Source: Vanilla planifolia
Lineage: Eukaryota > Streptophyta > Magnoliopsida > Asparagales > Orchidaceae
DNA: 64,000 nt
NCBI GenBank assembly: GCA_023846275.1
Contig: CM043865.1
Location: 7,242,068 to 7,306,067 of the forward strand
Direction of reading: 5' to 3'
Shown piece by piece: positions 48,583 through 60,890 of this stretch. Numbering within the stretch: position 1 is the stretch's first letter; each line of letters opens with the position of its first letter. Below the pieces are notes generated by a model. The model had not been told where the DNA came from and did not search any database. It saw nothing but the letters and a program-made list of their open reading frames with translations. The translations under genes were made by a program, and so were the position numbers.

Positions 48583-50090
48583 CTGCGAGAATAAACATTA
48601 ATAGAAAATTGAAATTAAAAACAAGAAATCATATGGACCTTAAAACAAAAGGAAAGAGATACTGATTAGACTAGAAAGTTTGAATTTACAACACTTTTTC
48701 CCAAGAAGCCAACTATGCAAACTAATCATTGTATCTTTAGATAAATCTCAATGTTACCTTTGGAATCAACATCAACAGAGGAATACTAATAAAAGGAACT
48801 ACCTGTCTATTAATCATAGTTGTTGATCTTATGTTGTAGCATTCTCAAATTTTCTAAGGCACTAAAGTATATTAATATTTTGGGAAGAATACGTGAACAT
48901 GTTAAATATCTCATAAAATACGACAAATTAATTAAAAAATAAAATATTTAAAATATGAAAATAAAATATATTATTAGATAAAACTCTATTGATTTGACTA
49001 TACAATAAAATGTTTCCTCTGAGAAAATAAAGCTTGTCGTTTCCTAATAGGTGGAATTCAAGAAAGAAGTCGATAAAGAGCAATAGAAATCAGGCATGAA
49101 AAAATAAGGAGAGATAAGGAACGACATGGTAACTTTGAGGTAAGCTTTTGGCACGTTTTTATTGTGTATACTTGATGTATTGTTAAAAAACAAAAAAGAC
49201 CTAATACAAAAGCTTTTACACAATTATTCATGTATAAGCTATGATGTATTGTTTCCATGCTAAAAATAATCTGGTTATGCATTTGATAGTTCTATAGGTT
49301 ATGCAAAACATTGAGTGGTAGGTAAATAGTATGTGTTTATAAGTATATTATACTGACTGAGGTTATACACATGTAGATCGCATGCAATACCTAGTAAAAT
49401 GAATAATGCACTAAATAACAAGATATATGTGCTATATATAACAAAATTACTAAGTATATGAATATGATAATATTATATTTAAATGTGTATTATTAGTACT
49501 TTATTACTTGCATGAGATCTGATTTTATGACATGATTTATACATGAATAAAATTAAATATATGTTAAATCCAATAATGTGTGGTTGCATTATTGAAAATG
49601 CAAGAAAAAATATACAACTAGTGAGTTTTATGAAATAAAGTATTGAAAATGCCAATAGAAGTTAATATAATAACAATTAAGTCATATGACTAAAAATGTC
49701 ATGATAAGTGGTTAAGTCAATATAGTGACTGACCATTGGTTCATGTGACTAAAAAAATTATGATAAATAAGTGGTTAAAAATACAAAGTGTTTTGCGCTT
49801 GAAAATATGAAAAATAATGACATTTCTACTGTAACTAAGTAAACGACAAAATGGATAGTGATTGACTGCCAATAGAGAGAGAGCAATAAGAATAAGGCTT
49901 AAAATGAGGGGGTATTGGATGTATTAGATGTGGAGAATAATCACCTTCTCTTATGAGGAAGTATTGGATGTGGACTCCTTTCCCAATGTAATCTAAGGCT
50001 TAAAATGAGTTCATCCTAAGTATCATTTTCCTTTGTAGTTATTTAATACCATTTCCTGAATAAATAAATCTTAATTCTATGGAATAGTTT
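48583..50090. other. Upstream WD40 intron or intergenic DNA
   Basis: No exon was recognised. Bases 49690-49890 resemble the minisatellite and flank at 20531-20850 (TCATATGACTAA-like units, then GAGAGAGAGCAATA), suggesting a shared dispersed repeat. Confidence 0.4.
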
Positions 50091-50480
50091 TGGTGAAGAA
50101 ACTAACATGTTTGTCATGTTCAACAGAATATGTGTCATGCTCAAGATCTTGCTATTCTTGTTTTTATGGAGACTCAAATTATTGGGAATAGAGCTACTTT
50201 ATTTCCCTTTTGATGGTCATGCATGGTTGAGAATCAAAATGCAAGTGTTTGGTTATTTTGGAGCCTTGTCATCTATCACGCACACTCCCAAACACACACA
50301 CACACACACACACACACAAATTGTGCATTATCCAATTGTGTTCATTTAGCTTTAATGGAACACAGGTTGTAACAGACCTCTTTGTTCATTTTGCTTTGCA
50401 TAATTGGGATGCTTTTCTCCACACTAACATGACTCCAACTATTTTGGAAGATAATCTTGGAATGGGGCTTTAGTTTGATA
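50090..50480 (+). pseudogene. LINE endonuclease N-terminal relic (probable)
   Basis: Plus-strand frames contain AILVFMETQIIGNRA and then a block resembling the start of the LINE apurinic endonuclease (form ILSETR...SRA). A CA microsatellite has expanded within it at 50292-50318. Similarity is short and broken, so this is tentative. Confidence 0.4.
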
Positions 50481-51099
50481 GCACACTTCAATGTAAACAA
50501 CATTTGTTTACTCATTAAGAGAAAAATTAGTAATCTTGTATAACCAACCAGTCAAGGTTTGCTTCATTTAATGCAAAAACCTAAGTGGGATCTAGAAAGC
50601 ATTCTCATACAAAAAGAGACCCATTGGTTCCACAAGGCCTTATGAAAATTAGACCATGATGACAAGAATATGATCCATTTTTCATAGAAAATTCAATAGG
50701 TTTGATGGCATTTCAAGACTCCAATAACATCTAGCACTAGAACCAAGATGCTTAAGAGGGCATGACTATTGATTGCTTTCATGCTCTCCACTTGCTGAAA
50801 TTGATTCGGTCACCAAGGGATGTTTCTCAACCCTGTTTTAATAAGAAATTGTTCACACAACTTCCTCTTGCCCCTAAATTCTTAGAAAGAAGGTGAACAA
50901 GATGGGGAAAATCCATGTTGCCTTTATTATTCTTATTGATACATATGGTTTCACCATAGTGGAAGGCTGTGAAAGAAACCATTCCAAAAATTTAATACAA
51001 TAGGCAAAAGATTGATATACCTAATGCTTTTTCTATCGTAAAACAAGGGAAGGAAAAGTAGGATGGTGAGATCTATGAAAGCTACCTAAATCAAGATGT

Positions 51100-51940
51100 C
51101 TCAAGCAACTTCCATTAAATGACTTGATCAATGAATCAACTAAGCGTATTAGCATCCTTCATGGTTCTTCCCAAAGGAAGGTTCATGATGATCACAATAA
51201 AAACATTGAAACCTATGTTAAGAACTTTTACAATCATGCTATTCATAGGAAGATTAACCTTTGCTTCTTTTACATGAATAAAGTCATGAGCATTATAGCT
51301 AACAACTCCAAAGTTATTAAGCATTACCATTTTTTTAGAAAATTTAAATGCACCATCACGGCATTGGTTGAAACTAAATAGGATACTCTTGACATCATTG
51401 CTCTTAAGTCAATAGTATCATCTCTTTCAAAATGAAGGGGTTTCATAATTCATATCCTCATCCTATGAAAACACTATCTTTGTCAAATATACTTCACATC
51501 AGTCCTACATTATAAGGTTAGCTCCCTTATGTTTAGAGTTTGTTTCTTCACTTCATTTAAGATTCTAGTGACCATGCAATAAAAATAATACGTTGCTAGG
51601 AATTAAGGAAAATTGTTATGCAAGCCTGTCATAGGTGACTTCTATTGGATCCATAGATCTAATGAATGGTTTGATGGGAATATCTCCAGTTAGAGATATG
51701 TAATTTCAACAATATGATCATAGATGTTGAAATGGGAGACATTTCTTTAATTGGGCACAAGTTCACTTGGCCAAATAAATATAACAAATTCTTAATTCAT
51801 TTAAGGTTGAACCATGACATGTGCACTAAAAATTGGAAATAGTTTTCCTTAAATCTTATGATTGCTTCACCCTCAACGCTTACTTTTAGCCATCTTCTAT
51901 GTACTATAAAACTCCTGTAAAGAAGGTCTCCTTTAAATTC
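51100..51940 (+). pseudogene. LINE endonuclease relic
   Basis: Plus-strand frames with stops read CTITALVETK and IIALKSIVSSLSKWRG (endonuclease start, catalytic Glu in ETK), then a degraded GDF block and SNEWFDGN near 51660, then MGDISLIGHKFTWPN near 51730-51780 (form FTWSN). The order and spacing fit one plant L1-type endonuclease. It may be the 5' part of the LINE whose 3' end lies at 54600-55997. Confidence 0.6.
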
Positions 51941-53530
51941 AGGAAGCAGCTAGTAGCTGGAGGAAAACCTGAGAGCTGTATACCAAGAAAAGAAGTTTAG
52001 TTGCTGTAGCAGGAATCAGGTTTTTGGAGAACTTCTTATTGCAGCTCCTGGAAGAACAGCAAAAACAAAGAAACCTTGAGGATGCAACTGGCTGCCTATA
52101 AGAATAAACCAAGTAAAACAGAGGAAATATGGGAAGCAACAGTTGCAGCAAATGAAGGCAAAGTAGGGAAGAGTTGTTGGAAGCTACAGCAAAGGAGCAT
52201 ATAGTGGAGTGTGCAGTGAGCAGCTCAGGAAAGCAAGAGTAAGGGAGAAGAACTAGAGGAATTTGCAGCAGAAGAGGAAGGAGAAGAAGATAAGAGATGC
52301 TGCTCTTATAGAGAAAGTGCTCCTGAGAGGCTTGGGAGTCTTGCAGGAAGTTGTGTAGTAGCTCTTGGACTTTGAGAGAGTAGCTGCAATGTTGCAAAGC
52401 TTAGCAGGTGAGTTATTTATAAGTGTTCAACACAATTTTGCTGTGGCCAACTTGCCAGCATGTTTAGGAATTTATAGTAGTAAGAAAAGTTCTGTTTTAG
52501 CACTGAGAGATTATGCTTTGTTGTTGTTGTAATGTAGTTGTTTTAAGTAAAACTTGAGCTACTATAATGAATGCTTGTTGTAAGGTTTTAAGTTATGAGC
52601 TTCATAAAGTTGGGATAGTGATACCTAAAGTTTTTAGAAATTTTATAAATCAATTTGATTAAGAGCAATAATAGTAAAATGTTAAGATTCTGATAAGTTG
52701 TGCATAATTTTTCTGTTGTATGAAAAGAAAGGAAAAAAAAAATAGAATTAGATAGATCATTAGAAACTCAAGTAGGTGAATTAAATAAATAGTAATATAA
52801 ATATTGATAACTTGAGCACTTTAGTATGCCATCTTTTGTTTATATATATGTGTGTATATTTTGATATAATTATAGAATGCAATTAGTATAATATGATATA
52901 TAATATAAGTATAAAAATTGTATATAGATATATGTATGATGTATACTATGGGGAAAACTATTATGACATAATAAAAAAAGAATGATAGGATAAAAGAAAA
53001 AGATTAGTAAGAAATATTAGCTTAGTGTGCACTGCAACTCCAAGTTATTATGATGCTATACTAATATAAGTTATGATATGATTAAATATCATAATATAAA
53101 AAAAATTAAATAAAAATTTTCTAAGACATTATCCAATAGATTTATTATATATAATAAATTTTAATATATGATGCTAGGCATGATAGACATTGGTTCTATA
53201 CCATGCTATGAGATAACATCAAATACTTTCTTTTTTGTTATTATTAATACTTTGTGTAGGACTAATGTATGGAGATAATATAATTAAAATATTCTCAAAT
53301 TTTAAATTGTGCAAGATCTAAGGTATTGAGGATATGAAGTTGTTGATATGGCTGGTCAACAATAACATACCTATAGATAGAGGTTTAGAAATGATGTGAT
53401 GAGATGTCATATAGAGAAGACGATATGTGATTATGGATAAGGGATAATAATTGTGGAAAAAATCTAGGTCTAATTAAAGTAAAGAAATAATGAGTTAGAG
53501 ATTAAAGAAAAATAAATAGAATATATTATA

Positions 53531-53586
<56 letters not shown>

Positions 53587-54080
53587 AACATAAAATATCT
53601 ATATGTGCACATATATAGATGATATCAAGTATATTATTCATTGTGTATTTATAACTTTTATTTTTGTGCTTCAATGATACCATATTTATGTTTCTACTTA
53701 ATTTTATTCCTACTTATTCTTATCATATTGTGATATTATTATACATAGAATTTATCTGCTGAATTTTGCAAAATTTATTCCATTATATTACAAGTTAGAC
53801 CACAAATACACAAAAAGAAGGTACTCAGAATAACACATGAGCTAAGTGGTTTGATGAGTAGAGATAAGTTGAGGATGTTGCAACCCACAACAATTATGTT
53901 GAGCTTTGTTATAATAGGTATGCATATAGTATTTAGCTAAAAATGATTTGATTGTGATTTATAATTCAAGTTTATTCGTTACCCTCATCTGTATTATAAT
54001 TGTGTCATGAATAATGCTAATATACTCATATAATCTGATTTGTCATTATTATATATATTATTGGGTAGTAAGAGCAGGTA
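51941..54080. other. About 2.1 kb interrupting the LINE; origin unknown
   Basis: It starts with a purine-rich, GCAG-rich segment (51941-52420) that is strikingly different in composition from its surroundings; its minus-strand frame is Leu/Ser-rich and looks like a by-product. The rest is AT-rich with a TA microsatellite at 53534-53582. It may be an insertion such as an LTR, but no termini were found. Confidence 0.35.
53534..53582. repeat. TA dinucleotide microsatellite
   Basis: About 24 uninterrupted AT units. Confidence 0.95.
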
Positions 54081-54599
54081 AAGCATAACATTATTCATAA
54101 AAACAGCTAAAAAAACAAACCACCTAAACCCAACCATCCTACTTTTGAGTTCTTCACTATCTCATTGAACATTATCAATAAGGATCTCAATGAGGCCATG
54201 TAATATGCTTTCTCTTGCTGTAAGCTGCTGAACAATATTAAAGGCACTATCATTATGTCGATCCTTATATCTAATAATGTCTCCACCATCAAATATTATT
54301 AACTTAAATCATTATGTAATTTCCTTTACAAAATCATCATTGAGTTTATTGCCATGATAACACAACATATGGTGTCAAAGATCATATATAACTTCCAAGT
54401 TGCCTTCATCTAAGTTCGACATTTAGTAGATAATGTCAAACTAACAAATGAGCTCACAAATAAGTTTAGCTCTATTTCATCCAAGTGAGCATTCTATGTG
54501 AAGATTAAAATTGTTGAGGATTGGCAAAGAATTGTACCACAAACATGCTAAGAACGACCAAATTTCATGTCAAACAATGTACCTCCAAATTTCGTTTCT

Positions 54600-55997
54600 A
54601 AGTTAGCATAGAGTGTTATTAAGGGATACATAAGATTATCCAGGAGACTTCACTAGGGATGTCCATTATCTCCCTTTCTCTTCAACATTATCATGAACTC
54701 AATTTCTTGTTATTTAAAATGGTTATGCTTGGTAAAGAAATTTAGGAGTCTAAATATCAAAAGAACCCCTAGTGAGTAATTTTCACAAATGATCTTAAGA
54801 ATTTTTAGAAAGACCATGATAAGAGACCCCACTTATCTTTGAGATCAATGATTTAAAAACTTCGCTCCAACTTTGGTCTTGAAACCAATAAGCTAAAGAG
54901 TTAAGTAAAATTCCCGTGGGGAATAAGAAAAATGAACTCTGGCAAAACACATTAGTTTCTCCCTTAATGCAATTGGATTAATCTTTTACTTTCTTTTGTT
55001 GTTAGGCTTTCAATTGTGAAAACCACCATTATAAGTATACTACATTCTAGTGCCATGCCTTTATCCCAAACATGATTTTGAAAAAAATAAATAGTATTTG
55101 TTCTCGATTTGTTATGCATGACAACCAATACACTTCACATCAACAAAGCTCAATTTATGCATGCTTGTCTAAAGATTCTTCATTCTAATGACATTTAAGT
55201 AGATTGGATGTGAACAAAATATCATAGCCGATATAGTTTTAAGGAGCCTTCTAGAAGAGGGGGGTTTGTTTATTAGAAAGTCATTCTAGCAACAAGAAGT
55301 GAATTAAGAGACTACAAAAAACTATGCTTTTATAGTTCTCTATATTTTGGTTTTGTCCACAAACATAATTTTCCCAACTTATTGCAATTTGTATGATTCA
55401 AGAGTTGTAGAGCTGGTTAATGCATACATATAGATGGTTATCCACGATAAACTCAAGCCTTCTAATATTAAGGTTCTATTCTTAGACCTTATATTTTTGT
55501 ACTCTTTATGACCCATCAAATTAACATGACTATCACCCATTTGGCTGTCAGTTTAATAAGAGCATTCCTAATAAACCCATCTCAAAGAATGGCCTAACCA
55601 ATTCTCTCCAATAGGCTATTTAGTTCATCGACTCTACATATAACACCTCCAAGAAAAAAATTTGCATTATGTGCACTTGTATACCACATTTGGAAGGCAA
55701 AGAATGCAATACTCTTATGGCAACAATTCACTCTTTGGAAGACTATGTTTGCAAATTGATGTCACCATTATCCTCCATCAGTGGTGCAAATTTTGGTCCA
55801 TATCAACTCAACATCATCTTCAACTTGGCTCAATCTAATACTTTGATTTTGATCTTAGATTCCCTTTTAATTATTTTTTGTTTTGCAATGATATTTTGGG
55901 TAGCTTATGTTTTTGCATTTTAAACCCCTTTCTTTTGTAATATTTTATCTATAATAATAAAGTAGGAAAAGCATTTGCTACTCTCCAAAAAAAAAAA
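54600..55997 (+). pseudogene. LINE reverse transcriptase C-terminal part, 3' end and poly(A)
   Basis: Plus-strand frames read GCPLSPFLFNIIMNS near 54659 (RT block GCPLSP). Further on is INSICSRFVMHDNQ near 55090 (form FLWHG) and, in the last frame to 55923, the family tail FCFAMIFWVAYVFAF. It ends in a short 3' UTR and an 11-base poly(A) at 55987-55997. Numerous stops make it dead. The plastid-derived block begins within about 160 bp of the tail. Confidence 0.75.
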
Positions 55998-56159
55998 CCC
56001 AAGAAAACTTACATTGATAAGATTACTTTAATGTTATCGTAGAAATCCACCATCAATTATTTCCAAGTTCAATTGAATTTGATGGAATTCCAACACATAC
56101 AAAAGTTCAAAAAACAACGAAAAAAAATCGATTCAAATTGAGATAGAATTACATAAAAT

Positions 56160-59100
56160 TGACATACAAGAAATAATAGAAGAAAAAGTAAAAAAAGATT
56201 TCTCCATGGCCACACAAATTAACTGATGATTTGACAGAAATAGAGGAAGAAAAAAATGATGAAGATAAAGATGAAAAAATGAAGGATGAAGCAGATATTT
56301 ATTCAAGAAGATCCAACTGTGTGGTAATTTATAATGATACTAAGTAGAAGAAAACTTCGATTTGTAGTACAAAGAAAATGAATACTAGTCAAAATAATGA
56401 TCCGATAGAAATAGAAGAGAAAGAGGAATTGCTAGTGTAAATGGAAGATGTGGGGTTAATAAACTACTCCTAACAACCAGATTTTCACGACAATCTAATC
56501 AAAGGATCCATGCACCCTCAAAGACATAAAACAGTTATTTGGGCCATCTTTTAAGTCAATATACATTCCCTGCTTTTTTTGGATTGGACATTATTTTTCT
56601 TCTTTTGATGTTAATGAAATGAAAAATCTTTTTTTTAAGAATTAGATGGGGAGAAAGCGAGCATTATAGTTGAAAATTTATGATTTTGAAAATGAAGAGA
56701 CAAAAGAAGAAACAGAGAAAGAGAAAAAGGATTAAAACCAAATATATATAGATGAACAACTAGAAATAGCAAAAGCTTAAGAATCTACTCAATATTATAA
56801 GATTTTGCTATTATTAACCCAATATTTTCTTAGAAAATATATTTTATTATCTTCACTCAATAGCTAAAACTTTTCCATATTTTATTATTCCAATCGCCAA
56901 AGTAGTACGAAAACTAGAAACAATGGAAGAGAGAAATAATATTAAATGTTCCAATAATAGTATTCCATTATCAAAAAAAAGAATTTCCCAAAGGTTGTTC
57001 AGCAAAGGATATTCAGATAAAAATTCTATAACCCTTCCACATAAAACATTGGTAAACATCTAAGGTAAGATCTCATCATAAAGATCCGATGAAAAGAAAA
57101 GATAAATAAAGAAAAAATTTTAGTTTTTTAATAGTCTAGGGAGAGAAAGCAAAACTTCCCTTTGGTTCTCTCTGAAAAACGACCTTATTTTTTGAAACCT
57201 ATTTATAAAGAACTCATCAAAAGAAATAGAAAGGTTCAAAAGAATTTTGTATATTTTTTAAACTTTTTAAAGGAAAAATTCTTTCTAAAAGTTATGAAAA
57301 GAAAAAATCAAAAGGGTCAAATTTCTAATTATCAAATTGATAATAAAAAAATAGAAAAAGTAAATGAATTTTCTTGAGAAAATAAAAAGTACATGAACCA
57401 AACGAAAACGAAAAAGATTTTAAAAAAATAATTATATTATTCACGAATCATCCATTCTAACTTAGCCGATGGTCGATGATTCACTAATAGAAAGAAGATG
57501 TTCACTAATTGAAAGAATAAAAAAATTTTCTGATAAAACAATTCGAATTAAGAATCAAATAGAACGAAATAAAAAAGACAAGAAAAAAAAGAAAGAGTTT
57601 TAATTCATAATAATAAAAAATCTCACAAAAACAACTTTAGAAATATTCCAAACCAAAAATATCTTATTCATGCGTAAATCACACTTTTTTTTCAAATCAT
57701 TCATTGACAAAATATACGTGGATGTCTTGCTATGTACCATTTCAAAGATCAATGCAAATGCACAATTTTTCTTTGAATAAAAAGAGAACATTTTTTATAA
57801 ATACATTCACAACAATTAATAAAATCAAGAAAAAGAAATAATTGATGAAATAAATCCAAATAGAATAAATTTGATTTTAACTATCAAAAAACGATTTTCC
57901 AATACTGAAAATATTAAGAATGGGAATCCAAATTCTAATATTGATTTAACCCTATGTTCCTTGTCGCAAGCATGAGTATTTTACAAATTATCACAAATCC
58001 AATTACTTTATCAATTACCTAATAAGTATCACTTTAGACTTATACTTCAATATCATAGGAGCTATCTTTTTTTAAAAAATAAATTAAAAGACTCTATTAT
58101 GATGCACAAAATATTTGATTTCAAATCAACGAATAAAAAAACTGGTTAAAAGGTCATTATTAATACAATTTATCAAAAAAATGGTCTCAATTAATACCTT
58201 AAAAATGGTGAAATAGAATCCATCAACTTTGTATAATTCAAAACAAGGAATCAATCCAAATGGATTTAGATTAATAAACAAGAGACCAATTACTTCATGG
58301 AATGAATGACTATTCAGTAAATTCGTTTATGAATCAAAAAGACAAATGAAAAAAAACATTACAGATACGATCATTTATCATATGGATACAAAAACTCTCC
58401 TAATTCTATTATTGAATCAACATTTAGAAGAAATAGGGTTCAATAAATTCCATATCATTTGAATACATCAAAACTTGAGTCATTTTATGTATTGGTAAGT
58501 ATACTTAGTCTAAAAAAAGGACATCGTATTGACAAGAATACCAATTTGGATAGAAAATATTTTGTTTATCAAATTCTTCATTTTGGTTCTGGAAATAATA
58601 TTGATATTGAGATCTGATTCGACATATTAATGTGAATCAAAATACTAAAACTAAAATTCAAAAAATGAAAAATTTTCAAAAAAATGGAAAACAAAACTAT
58701 TTTTTATACTACAATTCATCAAGAAAGCATTTATGATATTGTATTAAATCATGACACTATATCCCAAAATTTGTGCTACTCTTTGATGTATATAGGATTC
58801 AACCTTGGGTCATCCCAATCCAATCACACTTTTTAATTTTCATATAAAGCAAAAAAGTCAAAATGAAAATGTAAATACAAAGCTTATATCATTTGAGAAA
58901 TCTAATGAAAAAAAAGATCTTGAATTAGGAAATTCTAAGCATGAAAAAAAAAGATCTTGAATTTGAAAAACACAAAAAAAAGGTGCAAGAAAATATTGAT
59001 TTGAATGCATCGAATTAAAAGAAATCACAAGAAAATCTTGATTCGAATGTATTGAACAAAAAGAAATCGTTAGGAAATCTTGATTCGAAAGTATAAAATA

Positions 59101-59850
59101 AAACGAAATCGCAAGAAAATCTTGATTTGAATGTATTGAATAAAAAGAAATCAAAGAAAAAGAAATATGGTAGAAAAAAGGTTATGGAACTATATTCCTT
59201 TTTGAAAATTTTTAAATTTAGAGGGTTTGACCTCTTGAATCAAGGAATAATTAATACTATCGAATCATATTGCCTACTAAGAATTATGAATCTAGAGAGG
59301 GTTACCATAACCTCAATTCAAAGAGGTGAACTAGATCTAGATGAAACGCTAATTCAAAACGACTTAATTATTTAAGAATTGATAAGAAAGGAAATAAGGA
59401 TTTTTTAACAAATTAGTCTTTCTATAAGAAAAGATGAAAAATCAATTATATATCAAACTATGCCTATTTCATTGGTTGAGAAGATGAAGAACCAAACGAA
59501 TAGAAAATACACAAAAAAAAGATATTATGATTATGATTTTCTTATTCCCAAAAAACCTTCTATCTCTTAAATGTTCGAGAGAATTTCGAATTCAAACTTG
59601 TTTCATTCCCAAAATTGTAATGTCTTGGTTAAAAATCCAAGATTTTGCAATGAAAAAAAATAAGAAACTGTGGACAATTTTGCAATAAGGATAAATATAT
59701 TAGTACAGATACAAAAAATTTAAGGAAATTCAAATTGTTTCTTTCGTTACATTATCAATTAGAAGATTTAGCTTGTATAAATCAATATTAGTTTGATACC
59801 AATAACAATAATTGGTATGTTAAGAATAAATATGTATTAACAATTAAGAA
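56160..59850 (+). pseudogene. ycf1: Nuclear copy of plastid ycf1 (tic214), C-terminal part
   Basis: Across 3.7 kb, short frames follow the plastid Ycf1/Tic214 protein in order. Examples are SEKRPYFLKPIYKELIKRNR at about 57163, LCSLSQAYVFYKLSQ-like bases near 57960 and FKFRGFDLLNQGIINTIESY at about 59210, with SIQRGELDLDE after it. Near 59765 is EDLACINQY, then bases matching the conserved end MLRIxMY. Ycf1 is a subunit of the chloroplast import machinery, encoded in the plastid genome. Here dozens of stops and shifts show it is an old plastid-to-nucleus insertion. The left limit could be as far as the LINE poly(A) at 55997. The copy shows a tandem expansion at about 58970-59150. Confidence 0.85.
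58970..59155. repeat. Minisatellite within the ycf1 relic, about 45-bp unit, 4 copies
   Basis: Units of the form AAGAAAATCTTGATTCGAATG followed by TATTGAA and AAAAAGAAATC repeat about four times. Read in frame they give repeated QENLDSNVLNKKKS-like peptides. In-frame repeats at this place are common in plastid ycf1, so the array probably predates transfer. Confidence 0.8.
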
Positions 59851-60304
59851 AGAATTCAATTCCATTCCAATAAAAAATGAAAAAATATAGAGTAGATTTC
59901 CTATATATATCATGTGACGTATTCAGTAGATGAAAGCCTAAATATATACAATGTGTAACATTATGAAAGTAAAAATAAAAAAGAAAAAAGAAAAAAGAAA
60001 AATAAAATAGAAAAGAGAAAATCACACAAGTAAAAATAAATCATTCTCATTTATGAATGCATATATACCTTTTTTATCCAAATATCCAAGTCTAATTTCC
60101 ATTTATAATTGAATTTCAATAAATTAGATAAAATATACAAAAAAAATAAATACATCAATCACATTAAAAAAGTAGTATATAATAAATGAAATCCAATTTG
60201 ATGTGAATTAAATAAACATCACTAGCATAAGAAATCTTATTCTTTTTCTTGATCAATAAAATTCACAAAAATAAAGATCAAATTTTGTTAATTTCATTTA
60301 TTTT
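59851..60304. other. Plastid ycf1-rps15 spacer relic
   Basis: AT-rich DNA between the ycf1 end and rps15 start, the position and size expected for the plastid spacer. No feature within it. Confidence 0.55.
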
Positions 60305-60565
60305 ATGATAAAAAGTTCATTCATCTAGATTAATCACCAAGAAGAAAATAACAGATCTATTGAATTTCAATTATTCAATTTCACCAGTAAGACATGTAGA
60401 CTTCCTATTTGGAATTGTACAAAAGAGATTTTTTTTATCGCAAAGAAGTCTACAAAGAATTATAGGAAAACGTCAATAATTATTAATTTATTTGTCAAAG
60501 AAATAAGGTTTTTTTATAAGAGATTAATGGATTAGTTAGATATTCAGAAACAAAATTCTCATTAA
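60305..60565 (+). pseudogene. rps15: Nuclear copy of plastid rps15
   Basis: From the ATG at 60305 the frame reads MIKSSFI, a stop, then INHQEENNRSIEFQLFNFTS, closely matching plastid ribosomal protein S15 (form MIKNSFISxISQEE...SVEFQ). After a small deletion near 60400 a second frame reads TSYLELYKRDF, and further bases match the YLSKKN region and the gene's end near 60565. Length is close to the intact gene (about 270 bp). Stops and frameshifts make it dead. It follows ycf1 on the same strand, as in plastid genomes. Confidence 0.9.
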
Positions 60566-60813
60566 TTGTATTTGAATTGCTTCTTCGAGTTTCTTATAAT
60601 TTTCTTCTTAATTAGCCTTTTTTGTATTATGAAATTCTATATGTATTATGCATGTATTTTAATATGAATCTTATGAATATGAAAGATACAGAAATTGCAT
60701 ATTTCTTCAAAAAATGAAAGATGCTAGAATTCTAAATTGTATTGAATCTCGACAAGTCAATAGAAATTTTTTATTCTTATTTCATATACAAATAAGAAAA
60801 TATAAGCAAAATT

Positions 60814-60890
60814 GCCATAATGAATTTGGTAGACACGCTTCTATTAGGAAGTTGTGCTAGAGCATCTAGGTTCATTTCTATTAATACATA
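60814..60890 (+). pseudogene. trnL-UAG: Nuclear copy of plastid trnL-UAG, degenerate
   Basis: AATTTGGTAGACACGCT (D-arm), then CTTC-TATTAGG-GAAG-like anticodon stem-loop with UAG, then GTGCTAGAGCATCTAGGTTC, follow plastid tRNA-Leu(UAG) almost base by base. The T arm and 3' acceptor strand have decayed, so no functional tRNA is expected. It is on the same strand as the ycf1 and rps15 relics, unlike the usual plastid order. Confidence 0.85.

Noticed and set aside
51939..52397. 152-codon Leu/Ser-rich minus-strand frame
   Set aside because: It is the complement of a GCAG/GAAG-rich low-complexity block. The Leu runs are by-products of CTT/CTG complements, with no signal of a real membrane protein.
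56160..60890. Possibility that this is plastid genome sequence rather than nuclear
   Set aside because: ycf1, rps15 and trnL are all broken by stops, shifts and decay, and they are flanked by LINE and gypsy elements.
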